64,000 bases of DNA from Dolomedes plantarius. Lineage: Eukaryota; Arthropoda; Arachnida; Araneae; Dolomedidae. The stretch spans positions 188,656,954-188,720,953 of the forward strand of contig OU015496.1 in NCBI GenBank assembly GCA_907164885.2, given 5' to 3'. This document shows, piece by piece, positions 11,722 through 23,258 of this stretch; the first letter of the stretch is position 1, and each line of letters begins with the position of its first letter. Both the position numbers and the translations under genes were made by a program. The notes below the pieces were generated by a model. The model had not been told where the DNA came from and did no database searches. It was given only the letters and a program-made list of their open reading frames with translations.

Positions 11722-12939
11722 ATACTCCTTGTCTCTGCCTTAACTCTTTCCCAGAGGCAAAATAAGGGTGACAGTTATGAAGTTAGGAAGAAATGTTTTC
11801 AACCCTCAAAGTAAAATCAAATGCTAAATTCTCTCATACCTTTTGTCCTGCTTTCCCTTTTGCGCTTGGAATAGTTTTGCTAGGAGTGCCTTTCATGTTA
11901 GATTATTAAGGATTATAGCATGAATGGTCTAACAAAACCCTTTAGAATTATTTTAAATTGTATAAGTTTTACATTATTCATATTTTATGTTTTTTTTTTT
12001 TTGTTTTTTTTTCCTTTACTGATTACAAAATGCTGATAAAATTTATATTGATTTCTGTAATATCTAAAGTAATTACTCCTAAGAATTTTTTGAAAGCATA
12101 TAAAATCGAAAATTTGTCACATAGATGTTGCCACTAGAATAATGTAAATAAAATGTTAAAAACGGGAAAGAAAAGATTTTGTTTTTAGAAATTAAAGTTA
12201 TAACTTGAGGTATAAATATCATTAGTTACAGTCAAGCATCTACTAAAAGTTATATGAAGTTGTATTCAGAAAATTAGGATTTCCGGTGACGTATGATTAC
12301 ATCTATGTCCATTGTCTACGTTTCTGCATAAATATGTAGACTCCCTGGTCTTAAAGATCTGATTATGGTTATTTTAAAATTCTTTTTTTAACGCTGAACA
12401 GGAATCCCCTTGTATGTAAACCACAATAGATGCACTGTCAAGAGGTCACTCCTAAGAGGTCATTTAACATCTTTAGTTCAATTTCCCTAACATGATGCCA
12501 AAAGTTCTTTATGCTTTTTTTTCCCACCATAGATGCTTTAGTATTTATAAAGATGAAATTATCAAGCAAAAGATTTTTAAAATCTCTTAAGTTTATTTAG
12601 AAAAACAGCTTTTAAAGATAAGTGATACTCAAAAGTGTCGGTATGAAGTTAGCTGATTAAAAATTAGTAATTTGTTCTGATTATGCATAGGAAAGTAGGT
12701 AAGAACTTCATGATTTTTTATGACTGAGCAATACATAAAACAGGAACCTAGCACAAAAGGACAGTGATTTTTGTAAACAGTTAATATGAAATGATGGTTA
12801 GAGATAAAGGGTTTTCAGGCATGGCAACAACACGAGCTACTCTTTGGCGTAATGGCTCATTGAAATATGCATGCTCAGCCGTTACGTCGTGACAACCCTC
12901 GTATTCTTGTCAGAGTATTGGCGAACATGGTTGGTGTGG
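11722..12939. other. AT-rich intergenic, nothing recognised
   Basis: AT-rich unique-looking sequence with homopolymer T tracts near 11990-12010. No ORF, RNA or repeat ends could be supported. Confidence 0.4.
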
Positions 12940-13137
12940 CTATTTATTATTTTCCCCCCAATATATTGCCATTGTATGCGTTGTGAGCATTCGGATAGAA
13001 TTGGCTTCGCAAACTAGGGCTTTGATATCTGAAGCTGGCTTATAACCTGATAACCCAAACTTTAGCTTGCAACTCCAAGCAAAAAATCGGACGAGTGACG
13101 GCTCGTATCTAAAAAAGCTCATGTCGGGGTACCACTG
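12940..13137. mobile_element. Fragment of a DNA transposon ending CAGTGGTACCCCGACATGAG
   Basis: The right end, read on the minus strand from 13137, begins CAGTGGTACCCCGACATGAG, a hAT-like terminus. The interior (GCTCGTATCTAAAAAAG and following) looks like the right portion of a repetitive non-autonomous element. I did not find the partner left end, so it is incomplete. Confidence 0.4.
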
Positions 13138-13187
13138 TATTGCTATTCAGATAATTTTTGCCAATAGTTTCTAATCCACAACATGAG

Positions 13188-13373
13188 TTATATTATTACA
13201 GCATATTTGAAAGAAGATCTTTGTATTAATAGCTGTTTAAGGGCTACATAAATGGCTTCAATTTCTCCTTCAAAATGTGTGGAGTTTCTTCCCGCAGAAA
13301 TGTAAAGGGAGATGAGATCACAGATCACCCCTGTACCTGCACAGTCATCTCTGTGAAACAAGAGATCCATCAA
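13188..13373 (-). pseudogene. LINE RNase H domain remnant
   Basis: The minus-strand peptide contains GTGVICDLISLYISAGRNST then FEGEIEAIYVALKQLL, resembling the RNase H strand and D/E-helix region of non-LTR retrotransposons (G-x-G-V then F-x-G-E-x-E-A-I-x-x-A-L). It is open for about 60 codons, with no flanking reverse transcriptase, so it is an isolated fragment. Confidence 0.6.
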
Positions 13374-13750
13374 TATTGTTACGAATTTTGTAAATTAATG
13401 TATGTCTTTAGCTTAAAATGACCATTCAAATTGTTATTCTGCTTTAAAAATAATGCATTATTATCGTTTGTTCCATGTATATGGTCATATTGGCTGCGGT
13501 ACGCAAACCGGACTGAACCGCCAAAAAGGATGATTATATGTTACTGTGGTAACCTACCAAATTGTGTCAACGGAAGTCCTTCCTTATGACCAATGGGAGA
13601 GTGGTCTTTCCCATTTTTTAATAAATGAATCATGCATTTTTCATGCATTATTTGTGCATTAAGAAAAAAAAGCTTTGAAATAGGTGTGATGGATGTTTGC
13701 TGATAATTAAATTAAAGGGCATTGTGTGTGTATGTATGTATATAAATTTA

Positions 13751-14300
13751 CACTCATGGACAAAAAAATTAGCGCACCAAGAAGGAGTCGTCAAAATGAA
13801 ACGAAATTTTACATACGTAATGACTACTTTGATATAAGTAAATGATAAGAAAATCAAAGAAAAAGGATAATTTATTTCAGAGAAAAAGGCAAAAGAACGG
13901 AGGAGTTAATACTCCGTTGGACCCCCTCTAGCGAGAATGCACGGTGCGATACGATCGGGCATTGAGTCATACAAGTTCTGTATGATGTCTTGAGACATTT
14001 CGTTCCATATTTGCTGTAACCTTGCCTCTAGTTCGTTCAAACTCGTGGGAGGCCCAACTCGTCGTCCCAAATGATCCCAGATATACCCGATTGGAGACAA
14101 ATATGTGGATCGGGCAGGCCAAGGAAGGGTAGTAACAGTGCGGAGACAGTCTTGTGACACCCTTGCCGTATGAGGCCGAGCATTGTCTTGTTGAAAAACG
14201 ACTCCTGGGAGCCGTTGCATGAGTGGCAACACATGTGGTTGCAGGATTTCATGAACATACCGCTGGGTTGTCATGGTGCCACGGAACAATACTAGGGGTG
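13751..14300 (-). mobile_element. 3' half of a Tc1-like transposon
   Basis: The end at 13751 starts CACTCATGGACAAAAAAATT after TA, a Tc1-type terminus. The minus strand then encodes the C-terminal half of a transposase. The 5' half is missing; at about 14300 it abuts a plus-strand mariner-like gene, with a 12-bp tandem duplication at the join. Confidence 0.8.
13906..14289 (-). pseudogene. Tc1-like transposase, C-terminal half, dead
   Basis: The peptide shows TTQRYVHEILQPHVLP, then FQQDNARPHTARV (second catalytic Asp), then LPWPARSTYLSPIGYIWD. In active relatives the last block reads S-P-D-L-x-P-I-E. Here the Glu position is Gly and SPD has become STY, and the spacing is two residues short of 34. 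The frame is open for 127 codons but catalysis is lost. It ends GGPTEY, as is usual for the family. Confidence 0.8.
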
Positions 14301-14304
14301 AATA

Positions 14305-15240
14305 CTAGGGGTAGTTGAAGAAGTGGCCACAACATTACAGGAGGGGTCGGCCGGTGTGCAACCGTGCAGTGCACGAGGAATTGCCCGAACATTGGACAGG
14401 CCTACGAGCACGGTGCTGAAAATTGTACGAAACATCCTGCAATGCTATCCGTACAAAATTGGCCATGCGCAAGAGTTGCTTCCGTCTGACCTGCCAGCAA
14501 GGGAGACGTTTGCGTTAGAATTTCTTGGTCGCATGGAAGTGGATAATGAATGGCCGTGGAAAATTTTGTGGACAGATGAAGCCCATTTCCATCTGACAGG
14601 GTACGTCAATACCCAGAATTGTCGAATATGGCCAACAGAAAATCCACTGGCAACGCACCCCGTACCACTTCATCCTGAAAAGGTCACGGTGTGGTGCGGC
14701 TTTACGGCATCATTCATCCTACAGCCATATTTTTTCGAGCAGACGGGTGCTTCCGGTCCTGTTACCGCTACCGTCACTGGTCAGCGCTATGCGTCTCTTT
14801 TGCGCAACGACGTCATTCCAGCTCTGCAACAGCGTGGATGTGTGGATGAAATCATTTTTATGCAAGATGGCGCTCCTCCGCACATTGCACATCCCCTGAA
14901 GCAGCTGCTGAGGCGCCATTTCGGAAATGCTCGAATTATCAGCCGTCATTTCCCTACAGCCTGGCCGTCCCGATCACCTGATCTTACTCCCTGTGACTTC
15001 TGGCTGTGGGGTTATCTCAAAGATGTTGTGTTCCGTGCTCCAATTGCAAATTTAGCGGAATTAAAGGCACGCATTTCGCAACACATTCTGAACATCACCC
15101 CGGAGACACTGCGATCCGTTGGGGAACATGCTGTTTGTCGCTTTCAACTTATTGCACACAACGGTGGAGACAGGGAAGGATTTACATATTTTTATGCCCT
15201 AGGCCAAAGCACCATTTTGCGCCCCTTTCCTTCCATTTAA
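14305..15240 (+). pseudogene. Mariner-like (IS630 superfamily) transposase, 5'-truncated, long open frame
   Basis: About 310 codons are open. A short helix-turn-helix remnant (SARGIARTLDRPTSTVLKIV) is followed by the catalytic core: WTDEAHFHLTGYVN (first Asp), FMQDGAPPHIAHP (second Asp) and WPSRSPDLTPCDFWLWGY (third Asp). By my count 42 residues separate the second and third Asp, unlike the 34 of classical mariner; it is nearer to the DD41D-type groups. The frame has no stops or shifts, so the gene is young or was silenced recently. There is no in-frame ATG at the expected start, because the 5' end is missing at the junction with the Tc1 fragment. No right TIR was identified. Confidence 0.8.
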
Positions 15241-15374
15241 ATTTTTGACTTATAACATTAGATTTAATATACAGTAAGAGTTTTTGAAACATATATACTT
15301 AATACACATTTGAATAACATATTTTTAATAAAAATTTTCTGCATAATTTCTTCTAATTTATCTAAAAATTACAA

Positions 15375-16060
15375 TTAAAATTTTTTCCTTCGTGCTTTCG
15401 CCCATGAAAATTTTTCAATAGTTTCATTGAAGTCAACAGATCTTGTTAAATCTGCTTCAATGCAAAGAAGTGCCAAGGCATTTAGTTTATCTTGTTGCAG
15501 CAAAGATCTTAAATGATCCTTGATTCTTTTTAGTGCAGAAAAAGATCTTTCTGCAGGATTTGTGGCAGGTGTGCACACAAACATTCTCAATACGATATCA
15601 ACATTTGGATACACTGTTTGTAATCCACTTTCACGTAGCCACTTGCAAATTGCTAAGGGATTTTTCGAACCAATGCTGCACTCAGTTATGTTAGATTTTA
15701 GATGTTGCAGTTCATCACATTATGCAGGCTCCAAATCATCTTTAAATATTGCCTATAATTTTGTTCCCTCTTCTTCAGACTCATGAGAAGTCAGTGATCA
15801 AATTTTTGTAATTCCTTTAAATTTTTCACCGAGCTCTCTATAAGCTTGTGACCTCTTCTCAAGCTTTGCTTTGAGTTTGTCCACAATCGTGAAATAGGTA
15901 TTAACTCTAAAGATATCACGCCCGTTTAAATTAACTTCGCCTTCACGTTTTTCGTCATCTTGTAGTTTTCTGAAAACCTGACGCTTTTTATCACGCTCAT
16001 AAACTTTCTTTTCAGAAATATCCAGAGCTTTGTTTTCATAGTGGTGTCATCTTTGGCTAT
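15375..16060 (-). pseudogene. hAT transposase C-terminal fragment (ZMYM1-like)
   Basis: The minus strand has the hAT dimerisation motif NPAERSFSALKRIKDHLRS, ending near the stop at 15375. Upstream (through several stops) are WLRESGLQTVYPNVDIVLRM and FRVNTYFTIVDKLKAKLEKR, the typical order in the ZMYM1-type hAT transposases. At least two frame lesions lie between 15614 and 15830. Only the C-terminal third is present. Confidence 0.75.
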
Positions 16061-16099
16061 TATTTGATCCGAAATATCTGCCTCATATGCCGTATGTTT

Positions 16100-16480
16100 C
16101 TAAACGCCATTCCCATATGAACCACAGCCTAATTCCTTTAAAATGGAACAAAATGAGTAACTCCAGTTAACCATGTAATTCACTACTGCTACAGGGGCAT
16201 AAAAATGTGAGAATACAGAGTTTAAATCAGCCAAAACTGCAGTTATGGTGTACATATGACACCTAACTTCTTCAAAAATCTTTGCCTTTGTGATGAGACT
16301 CATAAGTGATTTTTGTTTTTGATGAAACACTCTTGCTAACAAATCATGACGATCCTGTGGTTTTTGTCCAACTTTTTTTTGCTGTTGTTGTCTGATTTTT
16401 TCCAGTCTCGCTTCTCTTTCCGGGGTAAAGATTGGGAAAATCATTCGGGAAAAGCTGAAAAGTAAACAATACCAAATCAA
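16100..16480 (-). other. Unassigned 126-codon minus-strand open frame
   Basis: The peptide has a basic, Gln-rich segment (EAKLEKIRQQ-like, then QQQQKKVGQKPQ) followed by an amphipathic portion. It could be more of the adjacent hAT gene, a gene fragment, or chance. No domain is recognised. The plus-strand sequence after about 16470 shows similarity to the 3' region of the Helitrons (CAGTATAAATAAC). Confidence 0.25.
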
Positions 16481-16499
16481 TTTAAAAACTGAATCCAGT

Positions 16500-17604
16500 A
16501 TAAATAACGTAGAAAAAATAACAGTATAAATAACACAGTATAAATAAAAAGTACAGGCTGCGGGCAGATATGCTCAGGCCAATAATACAAAAAAATTTTT
16601 TAAATCGTAGTAAGCAATGAAAAATATTTTACACACTGCAATAATAGCAAAACAAAATATGATGGTAAAATAGAAAGGAAAGTTAAAACAGAAGTAAGAA
16701 GTTTAATTCTAAAAATATAAATGAGGTATAAATCAGCTATCGATTCTAATTTATGAATCATTTATCAGGACATGAAAAAATTACTGCATGTAAAAAAAAT
16801 TAACCTTACCTCCATTAATTTCAACACTTCTTGACCTGTGGCTTGTCCAATCATGTGAAATATAATTTTTGACAATAATTCTTGTTAACCTAAACTGTTA
16901 TTTGTGTTTTTTTAATCTAAAAATGTTATGTTCTCAAAATATGACAATTAAGAAAAAGATATTATCGAGAAAAAATAAATCATGCTACTTAAGAAAGTCA
17001 TACCACAAATTTCTATAAAATGAATGTGCAACTATATTTGAAGTATAAAATAATGCATATGTAATACATTGCTAACATGTTTTAACATCAAAAATTTCCA
17101 CAATCAAAAGCTAAAATTAGTTTAAAATATTAGCTTTAGGATTTTGTGCAGAATGGTACGTGTTTTCGCTAAATTTCATTAAAAATTACTTCAAATTGAT
17201 CAATTTATGAAAAAGGTATGCTATTTACAGGTAAGTTTTTGTTTCATTTTTTGATTTTTAAGTGCTATTTTAGCATAAAAGACCAAAAAAACCTTTACAA
17301 AATTATTTTTTCTCAAAGCTAAACACAAACATAATTAACAGTTGTTTTAAAAAAAACCTGGTAAACATTGTTAAGTTTCGAAGTATTAGAATGATAATAA
17401 AAAATATTCCAGAGTTTCAGACAGAAGCATAAAAAGAAAGAATATGTAAAAAAGTAACTAAATTAAACAAAAATTGACAGAATACAGAAAAAGTGAACAC
17501 AGGCAAAAGTAAATAAAATGTTTCCTTGTGCTCATGCGCAGTTCTTATGAATGATTGATTCCAACGCCTAGAGTACCGCGTTCGAAGAATCGCGTATAAA
17601 ATTT
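16500..17604. other. AT-rich, probably old Helitron interior
   Basis: The start carries tandem CAGTATAAATAAC motifs shared with the 4500 and 18370 Helitron 3' regions. The remainder is AT-rich with no gene or clear ends. Confidence 0.35.
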
Positions 17605-18146
17605 GTGTTGAAGCATCGTTCTTTAAAATTCAATTAAAAATCTAAATTTTAAGATAGAGACTTGAAATGAGGTTTATATGAATGAGAAAGCTTTCATCTT
17701 CCAGATGATGTAAATATTTTCTTTGTAAGACAAAAACTCGAAGAACATCGACCGTAGATCCTCAAAAGAGCGTAAATTTCTCGAAAAAGTGGGTTTAATA
17801 TTTTGATGAAAATATTAGTCTGTTTTAAATTATTTTTAAACAAATGAGGTCTTGTTTGAAGAAAAAATGTCTGTAGTCATAGAATGTAGAAAGGTCAAAA
17901 TTCTACGACCATTTTTTGCCGAGATATCGTAATCTGAAGTTAAAAAAACATAAAATATCCCACAAAACATAAAATAAAAAATTTTCCAGAATAAAATTTA
18001 AAATTCGGGCTTCGAGGTGCACTTTCCCATAGTTTGCACTACTCGTGTGCCAAATTTCACGGTTGTAAGTTTCATAGATTCGCCTGGGGGCCGCCCACAC
18101 ACACTCACACACACACGCGCGCAAACATTCGCTTTTATTAATAAGA
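17605..18146 (-). mobile_element. Helitron 5' part (TCTTATTAATAAAAGC type)
   Basis: The minus strand starts TCTTATTAATAAAAGCGAAT at 18146, after A. The next 500 bp match the element at 18312-19254 closely. The 3' end to the left is not clear. Small ORFs here recur in the sister copy and reflect shared repeat sequence. Confidence 0.65.
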
Positions 18147-18311
18147 TGTAATGCTTATTACTGTAATGTTAAAGATGGGAATACGCTTCAAAGTTTAATT
18201 GTTTACTTAAAATACCTTTTTAGCTGCCACAACAGAAATTGCTCATTTTACCTTCAATGAAACTTCCGAAATGAGTTTTGTTCTGTAAGAAAGGAAAAGC
18301 TGGAGGTATTC

Positions 18312-19254
18312 CTAATTACAGATGGCGTTGCCCGGGATTTTAAGAATGTTTGTTAACCAAAATCAATTTAAAAATTAACACAGTATAAATAACATAGAAA
18401 AAAAATTGACATTTTCTATGTTATTTAGACTGTGACATAACCCATGACACGGGCTTCGTCCTTCTAGCCGGTCGGTTTAGGGACCCGCTCCCTTCAGCAA
18501 TCATTGTCAGAGAATGGAAACACTAAAAAACAACGAATCAAGGTATCTAAATTTAGTGACTACGTATTCCACGTTCTGCTAACAATCGGAGCCAGATGAA
18601 AAATCCCCCCCCCCCCCGGCGAGAAATTTCGTTCGGTCCAACCCTCCACGAATGGGAGAAAAATTCTTTCTTCGAGCCCCCCCCCCCCTCCCGCTTAGGG
18701 GAAAAAATGGTTCTTCATTCAAACCGCATTGAAAACCCGCGCAGCAAAATTTGCGCTGAAGTATCGTTCTTTAAAATTCAATTAAAAATCGAAATTTTAA
18801 GATAGAGACTTGAAATGAGGTTCATATGAAGGAGAAAGCTTTCATCTTCCAGATGATGTAAATATTTTCTTTGTAAGATAAAAACACGAAGAGCATCGAC
18901 CGTAGATGGCTTTAATATTTTGATGAAAATATTAGTCTGTTTTAAATTATTTTTAAACAAACGAGGTCTTGTTTGAAGGAGAAATGTCTGTAGTCTTAGA
19001 CTGTAAAAAGATCAAAATTCTACGATCATTTTTTGCCGAGATATCGTAATCTGAAGTTAAAAAAACATAAAATATCGCACAAAACATAAAATAAAAATTT
19101 TCTAGAATGAAATTTAAAATTCGGGCTTCGAGGTGCACCTTCCCATAGTCTGCACTACCCGTGTGCCAAATTTCACGGCTGTAAGTTTCACAGATTCGCC
19201 TGGGGGTCGCATACACACACGCACACACGCAAACACTTGCTTTTATTAATAAGA
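18312..19254 (-). mobile_element. Non-autonomous Helitron, sister of the 17.6 kb copy
   Basis: The 5' end is TCTTATTAATAAAAGCAAG at 19254, after A. The 3' side has a hairpin-like CCCGGGCAACGCC (18323-18336) before a degenerate end near 18312. Two poly(C) tracts (18605-18618 and about 18680-18690) lie inside. The interior is shared with the elements at 45638 and 61529, which have a different 5' end. Confidence 0.7.
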
Positions 19255-19949
19255 TAAGTTCCATGAATATGTCAAATGTAAATAACCTCCATTTCATTAT
19301 GTGTATATTTTCTATATTTCAATTTATCTCTCAAACAGGAGGCCTATTTGGAACCAGAATTTCTTTTAGGAAGGTCTAGGGTTATCTCAAGTTGATGTTA
19401 GAGGGAAACAGGGGGATCTCGAGATGGCGCTAGGGGCAGGCGCTTAGTAGAGGTTGGCAACACTGCATTCCTACCCACTTGCCAGACAGAGGGCAAGGGT
19501 AAACAAAACCGACGCTAAGGTTGACGTGAAAAATTTGGCTTGGCGAGCTTGGAACCAGTTACGAAAGCATTTTCTTAAAACGGACCACGAAATAATATAA
19601 ACAAATATTAAATGTAAAAATTTGGGTGAAATGAAGCGATTAACCTCATAATATAATTACACTCCATCTTGATACATGAGAAAAAAAAGGGGATAAACGC
19701 CAAATATGATAAACCAGCGACAACTGGTCATTCTCCATTTTCTGCTCGAAAATAAAGTTCTTGAGCATGCGCATATCAATGAGCCGTTACGTCAAGCAGA
19801 CGCTCATAGTTTATTTTGCTTCTTGCATTCAGTCCTCTGCATGCGCGCAGACGTATTGCTGGTAAAGAAGTGGATTTCCTGGGTCTGGGAAGACCTTTAT
19901 CAGCCCTCTGCATGAAGCTATATGGTTCTCTGTAATCTTAATAATTATA
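19255..19949. other. Unassigned, locally GC-richer
   Basis: The 19370-19560 interval is GC-richer than its neighbours and lies upstream of the candidate exon at 19950, so a promoter or 5' UTR is conceivable. No motif decides this. Confidence 0.25.
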
Positions 19950-20053
19950 AGAAAATAGTGGTGCCCTTGGTCATGAATTTTCGCAGCTCTTAGAATGCAT
20001 CACAGACCGAAATAACGTTGATCTAGATGCGAGGAAGATAAACAGGTATACAA
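19950..20053 (+). CDS. Candidate internal exon, unrecognised
   Basis: After an AG at 19949 the plus strand reads SGALGHEFSQLLECITDRNN and then VDLDARKINRYT, before a consensus GTAAGT at 20054-20059. Composition is balanced and protein-like, in contrast to the surrounding AT-rich sequence. An in-frame TAA sits just upstream, consistent with an intron boundary. The pyrimidine tract is weak and no companion exon was found. Confidence 0.25.
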
Positions 20054-20369
20054 GTAAGTTTAATTTATAGCTTGTTTTTACTCTATTGTATGACAGAACT
20101 GTTTTGCTAAGAAGTTGAAAATCATATACATGATTTCTACATTTTACGTCATTTTTTGTGAATGAAGCTAAATGTTAATACAATATATTGTATATCTATT
20201 GTTAAACTGTCAGAAACTGCATGATCAACCATAGTATGTTGTTTTCAGTAAATTAGTAGATTATTACTTTCTGGTCGATGCTGACGTGCTATTAAAATAT
20301 ATGCTGCACGATTTCAAGCGATTGCCAAAAGCTGCCAATATGATTTCTCTGGTAATTTTATTTACAACT

Positions 20370-20405
20370 CATGCATATTATATATATATATATATAATAT
20401 GCATG
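20370..20405. repeat. Perfect 36-bp palindrome
   Basis: CATGCATATTATATATAT is followed immediately by its exact complement. With no spacer it could extrude as a cruciform, or it may simply be TA expansion between two short inverted arms. Confidence 0.8.
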
Positions 20406-20726
20406 ATTCCATGTGACATACATTACCGTTTGACACATTTTCGCAAAAGTAAATTCTATATATATCAAAGAAATATCACATTTGACTTTAAAAAAGTTGT
20501 TTATAGACATCTGGGGTATAGTAAGAAACTAGAGATATCAATATTTAAATATTTAATATGAACAGATGGTATCCAGACCATAATTTAGTACTGTGACTAA
20601 CATTTCATGTAAAAGGAATTCAAGTTTAGTGCGTTAATGAAAACCTAAAATTTCTGCTCTTTCAACACAGCAGAGGAAAAAAAAAGTATTTTATGAAATA
20701 ATAAACACTTCCATATTGTGATATAC

Positions 20727-20761
20727 CCCCCCCCCCAAAAAAAAAAAAAAAAAAAAAAAAG
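20727..20761. repeat. Poly(C)-poly(A) tract
   Basis: A run of C runs directly into about 24 A. It may mark an old retroposed 3' end, but no element could be defined. Confidence 0.8.
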
Positions 20762-21123
20762 TTTTGATAGTAATTATCTTGTTCATTATTTTACATGTGA
20801 CTCACATTACATAGTTTTGTGACTCACGTTACATCTCCCACTTAAGTCTTTGAAGTTAATGAAATATTGATTTAAAAACATTTTATTTTGCAGATAGTAA
20901 TAAATTTAATTAACAGGCATGTAGTTATATATTTTAGCAAAGTAATAAATTAATGAAAATTAATAAATAAAAAAGTGTAAATCAAACCAATAAAAATGAC
21001 ACATCATATACATATATTTTAGAATAAATTACAATGGTTTTACTGAAAGAACTTAAATATAAATGTAAAAAACCCTCTTGAATTAATAGGAATTGGAGCT
21101 TTTAATTTCCGAATCAACTTTGA

Positions 21124-22095
21124 TCAAGGATAAAATATTCTATCTTTATTTTTTCCTTGTTGATGACTTAGATCTTTCTTCCAGTATTTCAATTTAACCT
21201 CAGCTTTAACATCATACAGTATGGGATATACCTTCTGGAAACCTTGAGCATTATTACAAGTTTGACATTCTTTAATCCAACAATTTCGAGAGGGAGGCCT
21301 GAAAATTATTTCTTCAGGAAAAGAATATGGGTAAACAGATACCTCTTCATTATACTGATGCAATGCATTAACAATATTCAAAATTCTCATGATACAGATG
21401 TAAGCAAACATTATGAGGTAGTTTGTTGCTTAAGAGAACATGCTTTGGAAGCATTGATAAGAATTTACTTTTCCCAACTACGTGTGATGGATTATCAGTT
21501 TTGAACAGCTCAAATACTTCTCTTAAGAAGTGAACAAGATGTTGAGCTTGCTTTTTAATTTTTTTTCTATGTTGTAACTACATCTTTCTACCAGGTTCTA
21601 GTTGCTAATATTATCCCTTTCATAAAATTCTTGAATTTTATTTAGAGTGTCTTGGGATAAGGGATTTCCTTGTAATGCATTCTTTGGACACTGAAAACTT
21701 GTATCCATATCCATATTACATTCACTGCTAAATAACCTTCTCACAACTACTTCTTTATGACGAGGTCAATTGGGTGAATCTCGCTTTGCTTTGGCCAATG
21801 CTTTTCCTAGTGTGCTTGCATTTTTATATATTTGTTGAGGTGATTCTATAATTTTTTCACTTGATTGCTTTTCTTTTTTAAGAAGTTAGAATCTAGCCGA
21901 TCTTTTTCTTGACAGTTTCCTTTCTTCATTTAGTTCATCTCGAATTGCTTGAGACAATATCTATACTTTTTCAGCTTTCCTCTTTTTCTATATTCCTTCA
22001 TCTGGTTTTCTGTTTATATCCATTGTACTTCCCTTCTTGCTTTAATTTTCCCCTATGCTTTTTCTGTCGCTCTTCTGCTGTTGTTGGTGCCATAG
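21124..22095 (-). pseudogene. Decayed transposon gene of an uncharacterised family
   Basis: Reading leftward from about 22095, broken frames contain QAIRDELNEERKLSRKRSAR, ASTLGKALAKAKRDSP, NKIQEFYERDNISN and, in the last open piece (21411-21124), FRPPSRNCWIKECQTC and FQKVYPILYDVKAEVKLKYW. The order (basic N terminus, FYERD-type block, then Cys-rich block with W near the end) resembles uncharacterised proteins repeated in arthropod and cnidarian genomes that I take to be transposon-borne. At least six stops interrupt it. Superfamily is unknown. Confidence 0.5.
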
Positions 22096-22100
22096 TTTAA

Positions 22101-23258
22101 AAACTTCCAATTAAAAAAATGTAATTTTAGAATTACAAGTGGTAGTAATTTTTTAAACAAGTGTGTGTGTTTACTAGAAAAACTACAATAAAATTACATT
22201 ATTTAATTACATTTAGTGGCAGTATTTAATCCTATATGGGTGTGTATAGTTATAAAATCACTCCGTTGACCCCAAAAATATTAGGATGCATTAAATGCCA
22301 TTAAGAACTCTTTTATGCAATACTAGCTGTGTCTTACATTATATGCAACTCATATTACAAAATAAAATGTCTTTATTTCCAAATAAAATATTTTTAAAAA
22401 TGAAACTAACTTATCAATTTTTTTTAATTAATATATATAAGTAGGAGAAACAGTATAAATATTAAAAAAATGAACTTTTTGTGATTCTCAATACAAAGAA
22501 TTTGATCTATATAAAAATTAACTTTTCTCATTTATTTTAAATGCTAATTCTGAAATAATACTTTTATATTTATCTTATAGGATAAATCTTTAAGAAAATA
22601 TAATTATTTATGTAGAAACATGCTAAAATTTAGTAAAATACATACCTTTAAATCTATTCAAAGCTGAGAAAAATTCACCAGAACATAATGCTCTTCAGAA
22701 CAAGTCTTCAGATGACAGAAGATGGTTAACCATGTATTGCCAGATTCTAATTTGTGAACTTCAATAAATATACAACATATAAAAAAATAAAATTGAGTAG
22801 TTTTTTCAAAAAAAAATTTTATACTGTAGTTTCCATGTTACGTGGAATTGCCCATATATATATATTCATAGCATATTACAAGTCATATATATATATATTG
22901 ATTTATATATATTGATTTTTTTTATATATATATATATTGATTTGAAAATACTAAAGTTGTAAAAAGTACATAAAATTTAAAAGTTTGTAGCAAGATAATT
23001 TCAACGTATACAGAAGAATGAAAAAAAATATTATGACAATAGTATTACAGGTGAATTTTTAGAAGAAAAATTTAAATTTAAAATATTTTCAAAGTATAGA
23101 AATCTATATATAAAATTAAGAACAAAATTAAAATATTTTTGGAAAGGGTACAAAATTAACAAAAAACAAAAATTATGAATCTTTATTTGGAAAAAAATTT
23201 AGAATTAGCTAGATCAGGTTTCCAGTGTATTAAACCATTAAACTGAATAATAAAAACA
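22101..23258. other. AT-rich with TATATTGATT repeats, no gene
   Basis: Around 22855-22945 there are three short TA runs each followed by TTGATT. The rest is AT-rich sequence without supportable features. Confidence 0.5.
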
